Position numbers and translations under genes: made by a program | Shown: positions 27,362 to 35,631 of the stretch, in pieces | How positions within the stretch are numbered: the first letter of the stretch is position 1 | How the letters are laid out: every line of letters starts with the position of its first letter | Notes under the pieces: model-generated | Told to the model about the DNA's origin: nothing | Databases searched by the model: none | The model's input: only the letters and a program-made list of their open reading frames with translations | NCBI RefSeq assembly: GCF_009451885.1 | Contig: NZ_WIAO01000001.1 | Coordinates: forward strand, 297,525-361,524 | DNA length: 64,000 nucleotides | Origin: Glycomyces albidus | GTDB lineage: Bacteria > Actinomycetota > Actinomycetes > Mycobacteriales > Micromonosporaceae | Direction of reading: 5' to 3'

Positions 27362-27973
27362 TCACCGGCTCGCCGGGACGATCCCGTCGAGCAGGTTGGC
27401 GACGAGCCCGCGGGCGAAGTCCTCGGTGACGGGTTCGTCGGGGATGAGGAGTCGGTGGTAGACGGCTCCCCAGAGCTGGTCGACCACGATCTGCACGTCC
27501 ACGTCGGACCGGATCTGCCCCTGCCGCCGGGCCTTCAGGAGGCGGTCGCCGGCGAGGCGCCGCCGCTGGGAGGAGTAGAGCTGCCGGTAGGCGACCGCCA
27601 GTTCGGCGTCCGTCTGCGACTCGCCGATCAGTTCGAGCAGCGCCCGGCCCGCCGGCGTCTGCGTCATGAGGCGGGTGAAGGCGAGGAGCTGGCTGAGCAG
27701 GTCGGCCCGGATGTCGCCGGTGTCGTCGAATGCGAGGGTCTCCTCGACGGCGTGGAAGTAGCCGTCGAGGGCGAGCGCGCCCTTGGAAGGCCACCATTTG
27801 TAGAGGGTGGTCTTGCTGACTCCGGCCTCGCGCGCGACCCGTTCGAAGGTGAGGTCCGCGAGGCCCTCGCTGAGGATGAGCGCGCCGACGGCCTCCAGGA
27901 CGTCGGCGCGCACTTCCTCGGCGGGGCGGCGACCGCGGCCTCGGCCCGCGGGGGCCGTCGTCCGGTCGGTCAT
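27362..27973 (-). CDS. TetR-family transcriptional regulator
   Basis: A 203-residue regulator with HTH FERVAREAGVSKTTLYKWWPSKGAL (about residues 43-67) and a C-terminal domain of the TetR_C_16 type seen in regulators of oxidoreductase genes. The N-terminus is unusually basic (GRGRGRRP). It lies 80 nt downstream of two SDR genes on the same strand and is a plausible regulator of them. The ATG is preceded by GAGGG. Confidence 0.9.
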   Translation of the reverse strand: MTDRTTAPAGRGRGRRPAEEVRADVLEAVGALILSEGLADLTFERVAREAGVSKTTLYKWWPSKGALALDGYFHAVEETLAFDDTGDIRADLLSQLLAFTRLMTQTPAGRALLELIGESQTDAELAVAYRQLYSSQRRRLAGDRLLKARRQGQIRSDVDVQIVVDQLWGAVYHRLLIPDEPVTEDFARGLVANLLDGIVPASR

Positions 27974-28055
27974 CGGCGGACCCTCAGGGGAGCGGCGGGG
28001 ACGGTGGTGCGCATGGGTTCATTCTCCTTGCTCGACTTGAGGGACGGGCTCGCGG

Positions 28056-28961
28056 TCACCTGCTCGCCTCCGGCGTCAGCAGCTCCTCGATGCCGATGCG
28101 GTGGAAGAAGTCGTGACGGATCCGGTCGTAGACCGTGGAGACGACCTCGCTGCCGTCGCGGGTCGGGTCCACCGTCACGCGGAAGGGGCGCCGCCCTGCG
28201 GGGAGGCCGACGATGCGGACGATCTCGTCCGACACCTCGTCGGCGGTGTGCCCCTCCGGGAAGATGTCGTGCAGCTTCTGCGCCATGTTCTCACGCAGGA
28301 GGCCGTACAGGGCGTCGTACTCGCGGGCGCGGTCGGCGTCCTCGGGGACGCCGGCGTGGGCGAAGTGGTTCGTGCCGCTGGTGTACGCGCCGGGGACGAC
28401 GATCGAGGTCTCGACCCCGAACTTGATCAGCTCGGCCGCGTAGCTCTCGGCCAGTGCGTTCATGCCGGCCTTCGCCGCGAAGTACGGGGCGAGGAACGGC
28501 GGGTGGCCGCCGAGCGTCGAGGACGAGCCGACCCAGACCACCAGCCCCGACCCCTGCTCGCGCAGGTGCGGGAGCACGGCCCGGTTGACGCGCTGGGTGG
28601 AGACGACGTTCACGTCGTACTGCGCCACGATCTGCTCAGGGGTGAACGCCTCGGTCGGCCCGAGCACCATGTGGCCCGCGTTGTGGACGAGCACGTCGAT
28701 CCGGCCCTGCTCGGCGATGATCTGCGCAACGGCGGCATCGATCGAGCCCTGGTCCTGCACGTCCATCTCGATGCCGCGCACATCGACCCCCTCCGCGGCG
28801 GAGAGGTCGGCGAGTGCCCGCACGGCGGGCGCGTTGCGACCCGCGGTGGCCCGCATTCCGGCGTAGACGGTGTGACCGGCGGCCGCGAGCGCGCGGGCGG
28901 TGAGGTTCCCGAACCCGCTCGATGTTCCGGTGATGACGACGACGTTGCTGCTGGTGTCCAT
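28056..28961 (-). CDS. Short-chain dehydrogenase/reductase
   Basis: A 301-residue SDR with the cofactor motif TGTSSGFG at residues 12-19, NAG in VLVHNAGH, catalytic Ser in WVGSSST and the YxxxK motif as Y-F-A-A-K (PYFAAKAG). The C-terminal extension of about 50 residues is typical of retinol-dehydrogenase-like SDRs. The ATG at 28961 has AAAAGGAGATCACC upstream. It follows another SDR gene in the same direction and both probably serve the same oxidation step. Confidence 0.92.
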   Translation of the reverse strand: MDTSSNVVVITGTSSGFGNLTARALAAAGHTVYAGMRATAGRNAPAVRALADLSAAEGVDVRGIEMDVQDQGSIDAAVAQIIAEQGRIDVLVHNAGHMVLGPTEAFTPEQIVAQYDVNVVSTQRVNRAVLPHLREQGSGLVVWVGSSSTLGGHPPFLAPYFAAKAGMNALAESYAAELIKFGVETSIVVPGAYTSGTNHFAHAGVPEDADRAREYDALYGLLRENMAQKLHDIFPEGHTADEVSDEIVRIVGLPAGRRPFRVTVDPTRDGSEVVSTVYDRIRHDFFHRIGIEELLTPEASR

Positions 28962-29008
28962 GACGGTGATCTCCTTTTGCGTTGAATGCGATGGGAAGCG
29001 GCTGCGGC

Positions 29009-29758
29009 TCAGGCGATGCCGCCGTTGGGGAAGATGACCTGCCCGTTGATCCACCGGGCCGGTCCGGCGAGGAACGCGGCGACCTCGGCGATGTCGTCCG
29101 GGGTGCCGAGGCGCTCCAGCGGCGGCAGCGAGGCGAGCCGGTCGATCGTCTGCTGGTCCTTGCCCTCGAGGAACAGCGCCGTGGCCGTCGGCCCGGGCGC
29201 GATCGCGTTGACGGTGATGTCCTTGCCGCGCAGTTCGCGGGCGAGGATCAGTGTCAGCGCCTCCACGGCGGCCTTGCTCGCCGCGTACGGCGCGTAGGTG
29301 GGGTGCTGGAGCCTGGTCTGGCTGGTGGAGACGTTGATCAGCGCGCCGCCGCCGCGGAGCCGGTTCGCGGCGAGTCGGGAGACCACGAAGCTGCCGCGGA
29401 TGTTGGTGCGGTGCATGCGGTCCAGGTCCGCCAGGTCGAGGCTCGCCACCGGCGACAGGATCATGATGCCGGCCGTGTTGACGACCACGTCGATGCCGCC
29501 GAGTTCGGTTTCGACCGCGTCGAACGCGGCGGCCATCGCATTCTCGTCGGCGACGTCGCCGCCGACCGCGATCGCGCGGCCGCCTCCCGCGACGACCTCG
29601 TCGACGATGTCCTGCGCCCGCTGCGCGTTGCCGGCGTAGTGCACGGCGACCGCGAAGCCGTCGGCGGTCAGGCGCTGGACGATCGCGTGGCCGATGCCGC
29701 CCGAGCCGCCGGTGACGAGGGCGACGCGAGGCGTTGCGCTGGTGTCGGTGTTGGACAT
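29009..29758 (-). CDS. Short-chain dehydrogenase/reductase (FabG-like)
   Basis: A 249-residue classical SDR: GGSGGIG cofactor motif near residue 18, NTAG near 94, a Ser in NVSTSQ near 142, YxxxK as YAASK near 158, and the PG motif PGPTATAL. It resembles FabG-type 3-oxoacyl reductases but could act on many carbonyls. GAGGAGGGAC precedes the ATG. It is the first gene of the SDR-SDR-TetR set and its promoter carries repeated ATATGAACG sites. Confidence 0.93.
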   Translation of the reverse strand: MSNTDTSATPRVALVTGGSGGIGHAIVQRLTADGFAVAVHYAGNAQRAQDIVDEVVAGGGRAIAVGGDVADENAMAAAFDAVETELGGIDVVVNTAGIMILSPVASLDLADLDRMHRTNIRGSFVVSRLAANRLRGGGALINVSTSQTRLQHPTYAPYAASKAAVEALTLILARELRGKDITVNAIAPGPTATALFLEGKDQQTIDRLASLPPLERLGTPDDIAEVAAFLAGPARWINGQVIFPNGGIA

Positions 29759-29776
29759 GGGGGTCCCTCCTCAGTT

Positions 29777-29813
29777 ATATGAACGATGAGACCATTAAAC
29801 CATGATATGAACG
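29777..29813 (-). promoter_or_regulatory. Repeated site ATATGAACG in the SDR promoter
   Basis: ATATGAACG occurs at 29777-29785 and again at 29805-29813, exactly 28 bp apart (on one DNA face to within about two thirds of a turn). The segment is conspicuously AT-rich for this window and contains TATAAC-like -10 sequences on the minus strand. It is the likely operator of the nearby TetR protein. Confidence 0.5.
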
Positions 29814-29883
29814 CGACGTCCATAAAAATGTTCCTGCTCTCGCGGATTTTTTTGCCGAGGCGCCGCCCGGCCCGGGCACGCGA

Positions 29884-29915
29884 AAGCGGCCGGCCCCATT
29901 GGGGACCGGCCGCTT
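29884..29915 (-). terminator. Transcription terminator hairpin
   Basis: AAGCGGCCGG (29884-29893) pairs with CCGGCCGCTT (29906-29915), and CCCC with GGGG inside, leaving a 3-nt loop and one bulge. On the minus strand TTTC follows. It lies downstream of the RidA gene and upstream of the SDR promoter. Confidence 0.65.
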
Positions 29916-30078
29916 GTCATGAGGACGGGGGGCCGCGACCTGCGCAGACGTGGCTGAGCCGGTGGAGAGACGGCGTCGGTCGGCACGACCCCGCCGGAGC
30001 CGGCCGCCCCTCGCCACGGAGGTCGTCGATCGTGAACGACCGCCGGTCGGTCGCTCGGCGACCGAGCCGGCGCGGGCG

Positions 30079-30495
30079 CTAGTCGCGGACGACCGCGCTC
30101 ACGCGGATCTCGACGCGCATACCGGGTGCGCCGAGGGCGGCGACGCCGGTCTGGGTCCAGATCGGGGCGCGCCCGCCCATGCGCTTGCGGAACTGCTCGG
30201 CCATGACCCGGGTGGGTCGATCGCCGATGAAGGCGGGGTCGTCGGGCAGGTGGTAGGAGTTGACGTGGACCACGTCGGCCCAGGTGGCCCCGGCGGTGGC
30301 GAGGGTGCGCTCGACGTTGTCGAAGGCGCGCACGATCTCCTCTTCGAGGTCCTCGGGGAATTCGAGCTCGTCGTTCCAGCCGCCCTGGCCGGAGATCTCG
30401 ACGCGGTCGCCGATGCGCACCGCCTGGCTGTATCCGAGGAGCGCGTGCAACTGCTCTCCCGCCCCCGGGGTGATGAAGAACTGGGGCTCGTCCAT
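30079..30495 (-). CDS. RidA/YjgF-family protein
   Basis: A 138-residue protein of the Rid family, trimeric enamine/imine deaminases or related. The conserved C-terminal MRVEIRVSAV, with its substrate-binding Arg, and the internal ...FDNVERTLATAGATWADVV... segment support the call. GGAAGGAAGCGCC precedes the ATG. It is divergent from a MarR gene across an elaborate inverted repeat, so MarR probably controls it. Confidence 0.92.
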   Translation of the reverse strand: MDEPQFFITPGAGEQLHALLGYSQAVRIGDRVEISGQGGWNDELEFPEDLEEEIVRAFDNVERTLATAGATWADVVHVNSYHLPDDPAFIGDRPTRVMAEQFRKRMGGRAPIWTQTGVAALGAPGMRVEIRVSAVVRD

Positions 30496-30510
30496 GGCGC
30501 TTCCTTCCCA

Positions 30511-30563
30511 TTGACTTCACGCTTGAAGTAAACCTAGCACATTCACTTCAAGCGTGAAGTCAA
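30511..30563. promoter_or_regulatory. Double MarR-type operator (19-bp inverted repeat)
   Basis: TTGACTTCACGCTTGAAGT (30511-30529) is repeated exactly as its reverse complement at 30545-30563. Each half is itself nearly palindromic (ACTTCA-N4-TGAAGT), so two repressor dimers could bind. The outer ends of each repeat read TTGACT, a -35 element facing inwards. Confidence 0.8.
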
Positions 30564-30574
30564 TGGCGGCTCGG

Positions 30575-30580
30575 TAGACT
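30575..30580 (+). promoter_or_regulatory. -10 box TAGACT of a leaderless promoter for the MarR gene
   Basis: TAGACT is followed by six nucleotides and the ATG at 30587. The second operator copy (30545-30563) covers the corresponding -35 region. Confidence 0.6.
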
Positions 30581-30586
30581 GCCGCC

Positions 30587-31081
30587 ATGCCCACGACTGC
30601 GGACGCCGAGGGCCGCGACGCCGGCCCGGTGCGATGGCTCGACCCGGCCGAGAAGGAGGCCTGGACCGGCCTCGTCTCGCTCATCTACCTCCTGCCCGAG
30701 CGGTTGGAGGCGCCGCTGCAGCGCGAGTGCGGGATGAGCCTGTTCGAGTACCTGGTCCTCAGCCACGTCTCCGAGGCCCCGGACCGGCGCATGCGCATGA
30801 GCGAACTGGCGTTCCTCGCGAACGGGTCCCTCTCGCGCCTTTCCAACGTGGCCAAGCGGTTCGAGCAGCGCGGCTGGCTCGAGCGCTCCCCCGACCCCGC
30901 CGACGGGCGCTATACCCTCGCCGCGCTCACCGACGCCGGGTACGCGGCCGTGGTCGCCGCCGCGCCCGTGCATGTGCGCGCCGTGCGCGAGGCCGCCCTC
31001 GACCGCCTCGACGCGGACGACCACGCGGCCCTCGCCCGCATCGCCGAGAAGCTGCGGGTCCGCCCGGTCGATCTGGCCTAG
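30587..31081 (+). CDS. MarR-family transcriptional regulator
   Basis: A 164-residue regulator with a winged helix: SELAFLANGSLSRLSNVAKRFEQRGWL recognition helix and the wing RSPDPADGRYTLAALTDAGY. The DPADGR wing is diagnostic of MarR. Its promoter and that of the RidA gene share a doubled palindrome, implying autorepression and control of RidA. No stop-adjacent partner gene follows. Confidence 0.93.
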   Translation: MPTTADAEGRDAGPVRWLDPAEKEAWTGLVSLIYLLPERLEAPLQRECGMSLFEYLVLSHVSEAPDRRMRMSELAFLANGSLSRLSNVAKRFEQRGWLERSPDPADGRYTLAALTDAGYAAVVAAAPVHVRAVREAALDRLDADDHAALARIAEKLRVRPVDLA

Positions 31082-31276
31082 CCGGTCGCGGACCGGCTCG
31101 CCCGCCGGGTCTTCCGTCGTGCCCTTGACGCTGGTGTCCGAGCCCCAGGTTGAAGCCGCCGTCCACGGCCGGCCCCCATCCGGTGGTGAACGCTGCCCTG
31201 CTCGATGAAGCGGGACCCCTCCCGGACCGTCTCGGATACAACGGAACCCGATCCGTTCGAGCCGAGGAGTCCAACC

Positions 31277-31762
31277 GTGAAGCGCACCGGCAGCCTGTTC
31301 ACCCTCGCGGCCGCGACTCTGCTCGCGTTCGCCGCCTGCGGTCCGTCCGATGAGGACGACTCCCCTGAGCCGACGACCACGGCGCCGGATGAGATCGGCG
31401 CGACATCGACGCAGGCGCCCTCACCGTCGGCGTCGCCGACCGCGGCCCTTCCCGAAGCCGCGGACGGCACCGACTATGGCGCCTGCTACGACGGCTCCTG
31501 CGAAGTATTCGTGACCGCGCCGGTCGAGATCCCACTCGACCCCGGGCTCGACACCGAAGCGACCTCCGCCGCCGTCACCGAAGTCGACGGCTGGGTCATC
31601 GGCGTGGCCTTCTTCGCCGACGGCCGGCCGCTCGGTTCAGTCACCTGGAACGACGCGCGCGCGAACGGCGAAGGCACGATGTACACCACGTACGACGGCG
31701 CGTCGTTCGAGCTCGTCGCCTATGCCGAAGGCGAGTACGTCATCGCCGTTTCCGCGCCCTGA
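31277..31762 (+). CDS. Small secreted lipoprotein
   Basis: A 161-residue predicted lipoprotein with signal peptide and lipobox FAAC near residue 19. A Thr/Pro/Ser/Asp-rich linker runs to about residue 60 and a small acidic beta-rich domain follows (DGWVIGVAFFADGRPLGSVTW). I do not recognise it. The GTG at 31277 is chosen because GCCGAGGAG stands before it and the signal peptide then starts normally. Confidence 0.82.
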   Translation: MKRTGSLFTLAAATLLAFAACGPSDEDDSPEPTTTAPDEIGATSTQAPSPSASPTAALPEAADGTDYGACYDGSCEVFVTAPVEIPLDPGLDTEATSAAVTEVDGWVIGVAFFADGRPLGSVTWNDARANGEGTMYTTYDGASFELVAYAEGEYVIAVSAP

Positions 31763-31884
31763 ACCAGGGGTCGAAGCGGACCGCATCGACGTGGGCGAGA
31801 AGAGGTGTCCTGCGCACGATGCGGCCCGGCCGATGACGACCGTCTGCGGCCTTTCCGCGCACGCATCTGCCGGCCGCGCATCGC

Positions 31885-32484
31885 TCACGGCCGGTAGAGG
31901 GATCTGAGGCTGGCGACGAGGACGTCGGGGGCCTGCCCGGTGGTCAGGCGGCCCGCCGAGATCTCGTCGGAGGCGGCGTGGACCAGGCTGTACAAGGCGG
32001 TGATCAGCCACGACAGCGGCAGGTCGGTGCGGAAGGCGCCGTCGTCCCGGCCGCGCGTGATCAGGTCCTCGATGCGTTTGAGGATCGGGTCGTGGCGGGC
32101 GCGCAGCCACTGCGGGGACACGTCGCCGATGATGTTGTCGCGCAGGTTCCGGTTGCGCTCCATGAGGTGCCACTGCTCGCGCAGGACCCGCTCCAGCGCT
32201 TCGTCGGCGGGTCCGGAGGTGTCGACCTCCCGCCAGGCGGCCTCGGTCTCGGCGAACGCCCGCTCCAGGAGGGCCTTGGCGAGCTCGGTCCGGGACGGGA
32301 AGTGGCCGTACAGGGTCACGCGCCCGACCCCGGCGGCGGCGGCGACCTCGGCGACGCTCACGCCCGGCCGGGAGGTGTAGAGCCGGAGCCCGGCGTCGAG
32401 GATCCTGTCGATGCTGCGCTGGGCGTCGGCACGGCGCTGCCCGCTGGGCCGCCGTGCCGACGCGGTGGTCTTGCCGTCGGCCAT
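31885..32484 (-). CDS. TetR-family regulator linked to an MFS exporter
   Basis: A 199-residue TetR protein with HTH VAEVAAAAGVGRVTLYGHFPSRTEL (about residues 44-68). It lies 12 nt downstream of the exporter gene on the same strand, so it is probably co-transcribed. TACCCT 6 nt before the ATG may give an additional leaderless start. It most likely represses the exporter. Confidence 0.92.
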   Translation of the reverse strand: MADGKTTASARRPSGQRRADAQRSIDRILDAGLRLYTSRPGVSVAEVAAAAGVGRVTLYGHFPSRTELAKALLERAFAETEAAWREVDTSGPADEALERVLREQWHLMERNRNLRDNIIGDVSPQWLRARHDPILKRIEDLITRGRDDGAFRTDLPLSWLITALYSLVHAASDEISAGRLTTGQAPDVLVASLRSLYRP

Positions 32485-32496
32485 GCCTGAAGGGTA

Positions 32497-33927
32497 CTAG
32501 TGGCCGTGGGGGCCGCCGCGCGGCTCGACTCGGCCGGCCGGGACGAGGACCAGTGCGATGAGCGCGGCGACGCCCGACGCGACGGCGCAGACGAGGAACG
32601 CGTCGGTGAACCCCGAGAGCGCCGGGGCGCCCGCACCGATGCTCGCGGCGGCCACCGTCGACATCACCGCGACGCCGATCGAGCCGCCGAGCTCGTGGAA
32701 GGTGGTGACCATCCCCGAGGCCACGCCGGCCTCGTGCGCGTCGACGCGCGAGAGCGCGGTGGCGTTGGCGGTGATGAACAGGGTCCCGAGTGCGAACGCG
32801 CCCAGGGCGAGTCCGGCGACGACGGCGACGGTGCGGCTGCCGGTGTCGAGCATCGCGAGCCACGCCGATGCGGCCGCGGCGAGCACCATCCCGGCCACGG
32901 CGATCGGCCGCGGACCGGTTTTGCCGATGAGGTGCGCGGCGAGCTGCGCGCCGATCGTGGTGGCGACCGCGACGGGCAGGAAGAGCAGGCCGGTGCGCAG
33001 CGCGGAGTACTCGGCGAAGTCCTGGAGGTACAGCGACCCGAGGAAGAAGAACGAGATCAGCAGCGCGGTCGCCATGAGCATGAGGAACGCGCCGGTGACG
33101 ACGGTGCGGCGGGCCAGGAGCGCCACGCGCATGAGCGGGGCGGCGGTGCGCCGCTCGACCAGGGCGAAGACCGCGTAGAGCACGACCGCGGCGGCCAGGG
33201 CCCCGAGCGTGGTCGCCGAGGTCCACCCGTCGTCGCCGGCGCGGACCAGGCCGAAGATGAGCGCCGCGGTGGCCGCGGTGACGAGCAGCGCGCCGGGCAC
33301 GTCGACGCGTTCGCGCTGCGGCGCACGAGTGTCGGCGGGGAGGGTCCCCGGCAGGAGCGCCAGGATCACCGCGCCGATCGGGACGTTGATGTAGAAGATC
33401 CACTGCCAGCCGGGTCCGGCGGTGAGCACGCCGCCGATGAGGACGCCGAGGGCCGCGCCGCCTCCGGCGATCGCCGAGAGCAGGCCGAGCGCGCGGTGGC
33501 GTTCGGTGCCGTGGAAGGCGGTGGTGACCGTGGAGAGGATCGCGGGCGCCATGAGGGCCGCGCCGAGCCCTTGGGCGAGGCGGCCGCCCAGCAGGACCGG
33601 GCCGGTCTGGGCCAGTCCGGCGGCGAGCGAGGCCGCGGTGAACAGCGCCAGTCCGATCAGGAGCATGCGGCGGCGGCCGAAGAGGTCGGCGAGCCGGCCG
33701 CCGAACAGCATGAGACCGCCGAAGACCAGGGTGTAGCCGGTGACGATCCAGGTCAGCGCCTCCCGGTCGAGGCGGAGTTCGGAGCCGATCGTCGGCAGCG
33801 CGATGTTGACGACGGTGATGTCGATGATGAGCATCGCCTGCGCGGTGCACAGCAGGGCCAGCATGAGCCAGCGCCTCGGCAGGGGCGGCGCTTCGCTCTC
33901 GGTGTGGGCGTGGACGGCGGCGGACAC
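32497..33927 (-). CDS. MFS drug exporter, DHA2 (14-helix) family
   Basis: A 476-residue transporter with about 14 helices and the EmrB/QacA pattern: motif D1 LIIDITVVNIALPTIG in helix 1, motif A GGRLADLFGRRRM between helices 2 and 3, and motif C-like GGGAALGVLIGGVL in helix 5. It exports drugs with H+ antiport. The gene after it encodes a TetR regulator. AAGGAGTCCGCC lies before the GTG start. Confidence 0.93.
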   Translation of the reverse strand: MSAAVHAHTESEAPPLPRRWLMLALLCTAQAMLIIDITVVNIALPTIGSELRLDREALTWIVTGYTLVFGGLMLFGGRLADLFGRRRMLLIGLALFTAASLAAGLAQTGPVLLGGRLAQGLGAALMAPAILSTVTTAFHGTERHRALGLLSAIAGGGAALGVLIGGVLTAGPGWQWIFYINVPIGAVILALLPGTLPADTRAPQRERVDVPGALLVTAATAALIFGLVRAGDDGWTSATTLGALAAAVVLYAVFALVERRTAAPLMRVALLARRTVVTGAFLMLMATALLISFFFLGSLYLQDFAEYSALRTGLLFLPVAVATTIGAQLAAHLIGKTGPRPIAVAGMVLAAAASAWLAMLDTGSRTVAVVAGLALGAFALGTLFITANATALSRVDAHEAGVASGMVTTFHELGGSIGVAVMSTVAAASIGAGAPALSGFTDAFLVCAVASGVAALIALVLVPAGRVEPRGGPHGH

Positions 33928-33946
33928 GGCGGACTCCTTAACTCGA

Positions 33947-33956
33947 ACATCGATGT
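33947..33956 (-). promoter_or_regulatory. Palindrome ACATCGATGT upstream of the MFS gene
   Basis: A perfect 10-bp palindrome lies 20 bp before the exporter start. A second symmetric element (AAACACGTGTGTT region near 33993) is about 45 bp further away. Either may be the TetR operator. Confidence 0.4.
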
Positions 33957-34178
33957 ACGGGTTGCCAGCGTACTCCCGATTCCTCAGAACGCAAACACGT
34001 GTGTTCGAGATATCGTCGGCTCGGCCGCCGCGCGCGACCGGTCCCCTACGCCCGCAGGAGCGGACGGCGCCGCGACTGCACCCGGGGGCGTAGGTCCGAT
34101 TGCGGCCGCCGGTGCGATGCGCCGAAGCCCCCGGGGCGGGACGCTGTTCTCCAAGCGATCAAGGAGAGCGGGAGCATC

Positions 34179-35039
34179 ATGATCCTCATCACCGGTGCCA
34201 CGGGCACCGTCGGCCGGCCGCTGGTGGCGGCGCTCGTCGCACGGGGACTGGAGGTGCGGGCGATCACGCGCGATCCGTCCCGGGCGGCGTTCCCCGCGGG
34301 GGTCGAAGTCGTCGCCGGCGATCCGTCGCGACCGGAGACGGTGGCGGCGCATCTGGAAGGCGTGCGGGCGGTGTTCCTCAACGCCAGGGCGATCGGCGAC
34401 GCCTGCGCGGCGTTCGCGGACCTCGCAAGGGAGCACGGCGTCTCGCGCCTGGTCGCGCTGGCCGCGTACAACGTCGAGCAGGATCTGTCGCTGCAGCCCT
34501 CGCGGTACGTCGGCGACCGCAACCGCGAATGCGAGGCGGCGGTCGAGTCCGGCGGGCGGGAGTGGGTGAGCCTGCGCCCCCAGGTCTACACGAGCATGGC
34601 GCTCCCGCTCTGGGGCGACCAGCTCAGGCGCGGCGACACCGTCGAGTGGCCGTACGCCGATTTCGCCGAAGCCGTCGTCGATCCGCGCGACGTCGCCGAA
34701 GTCGCCGCGCATGCGCTCACCACCGACGTCCTGCTCGGACGCAAGCCGGTCCTCACCGCGCCCGAGCCGATCACGCACGCCCAGATGGCGGCCGTGATCG
34801 CGGAGGTCACCGGTCGTCCGCTGCGATACCGGGAGTGCTCGCTCGAGGCGTTCGCCGCCCGCATCGCGGCCATGGGCCTGCCGCCCGAGCTCGCGGCGTC
34901 CTTCATCGCGCGGTTCGCCGCGTTCGAGGGGCGGGCTCCCGAAGTCACCGACGAGGTGCCGCGCATCCTGGGCCGCCCGGCCCGGACCTACCGCGACTGG
35001 ATCGCCGACCACGCCGACGACTTCAAGGCACTCGCATGA
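34179..35039 (+). CDS. NmrA-like NAD(P)-binding reductase
   Basis: A 286-residue atypical SDR. The nucleotide-binding motif GATGTVG is at residues 6-12 and the overall pattern (HLEGVRAVFLNA, NVEQDLS, RPQVYTSMAL, VDPRDVAEVAAHAL) is that of the NmrA/TMR family of NADPH-dependent reductases or redox sensors. It lacks the YxxxK motif of classical SDRs. AAGGAGAGCGGGAGC precedes the ATG. It overlaps the next gene by ATGA and the two are probably coupled. Confidence 0.9.
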   Translation: MILITGATGTVGRPLVAALVARGLEVRAITRDPSRAAFPAGVEVVAGDPSRPETVAAHLEGVRAVFLNARAIGDACAAFADLAREHGVSRLVALAAYNVEQDLSLQPSRYVGDRNRECEAAVESGGREWVSLRPQVYTSMALPLWGDQLRRGDTVEWPYADFAEAVVDPRDVAEVAAHALTTDVLLGRKPVLTAPEPITHAQMAAVIAEVTGRPLRYRECSLEAFAARIAAMGLPPELAASFIARFAAFEGRAPEVTDEVPRILGRPARTYRDWIADHADDFKALA

Positions 35040-35425
35040 CGCCGCTCCACCGGTCCGACCCGAAGCGGTTCATCGCCGGGTTCTTCACGGACTTCAACGA
35101 CCAGGTCGTCCACGTCGACGGCGACCCGGGCCCCGCGATGGACCGCTTCTACACCCGCGACATCGTCCAGTACGCCGACGGGATCCGCCTCGACTACGAC
35201 CGGCTCCTCGCCCACATCAGGCCGGTGCGCAAGAACCTGGTGGAGGGCCGTTTCGAGGTGCACGAGGCGATCGCCGACGGCGACCGGATCGCCGCCCGGT
35301 TCACCGTCCACGCCCTGATGCGCCAGGGGCCGGTCACGACCGAGGTGTACTTCTTCGGCCGGTTCGCCGCTGACGGACGGCTGGCCGAGGCGCACCAGTC
35401 GACCCGCGCGGTCAAGGAGTCCTGA
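35036..35425 (+). CDS. SnoaL-like (NTF2-fold) protein
   Basis: A 129-residue protein with the NTF2/SnoaL-like pattern: an N-terminal helix, FYTRDIVQYADG, then alternating strands ending in VYFFGRFAADGRLAEAHQ. Such proteins act as small-molecule isomerases, cyclases or hydrolases, or bind ligands. It is coupled by ATGA to the NmrA-like gene, suggesting the same pathway. Confidence 0.87.
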   Translation: MTPLHRSDPKRFIAGFFTDFNDQVVHVDGDPGPAMDRFYTRDIVQYADGIRLDYDRLLAHIRPVRKNLVEGRFEVHEAIADGDRIAARFTVHALMRQGPVTTEVYFFGRFAADGRLAEAHQSTRAVKES

Positions 35426-35489
35426 AGCGCCCCAACGGATTCGGTCGAACCGGCCGCGCGCGGGAGCCGAACGCGAGCCCCGCTCGAAG

Positions 35490-35512
35490 AACTACTACCG
35501 CTGATAGTAGTT
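35490..35512 (+). promoter_or_regulatory. Inverted repeat AACTACTA-N7-TAGTAGTT at a promoter
   Basis: Perfect 8-bp arms (35490-35497 and 35505-35512) flank CCGCTGA. A -10-like GATAGT lies within the right half, so a protein bound here would block the promoter of the downstream NlpC/P60 gene. The TACTA/TAGTA halves resemble operators of BlaI/MecI-type repressors; a BlaI-like gene lies 4.3 kb downstream. Confidence 0.55.
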
Positions 35513-35631
35513 TGGGGCGTGTTCGACCGCCGCCTCAGGCCGCCGGGGCATCGCGGGTCGACCCGGCCCGCGGCCGATCGATCCGCCGATCGTCCTCGTC
35601 GCGCCTGACGTCCCGAAGGAGTACTCCGCTC

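Larger units (their letters stand above)
29759..30078. other. Gene-free stretch between SDR and RidA genes
   Basis: The 320-nt interval holds the SDR promoter/operator at its left end, an AT-rich run (about 29818-29855), a terminator hairpin at 29884-29915 and about 160 nt of 3' sequence after the RidA gene. No coding sequence is apparent. Confidence 0.5.

Noticed and set aside
35430..35631. c-di-AMP (ydaO-type) riboswitch before the NlpC/P60 gene, common in actinobacteria
   Set aside because: I could not find the conserved ydaO sequence blocks in the leader; only an 8-bp inverted repeat at the promoter is present.
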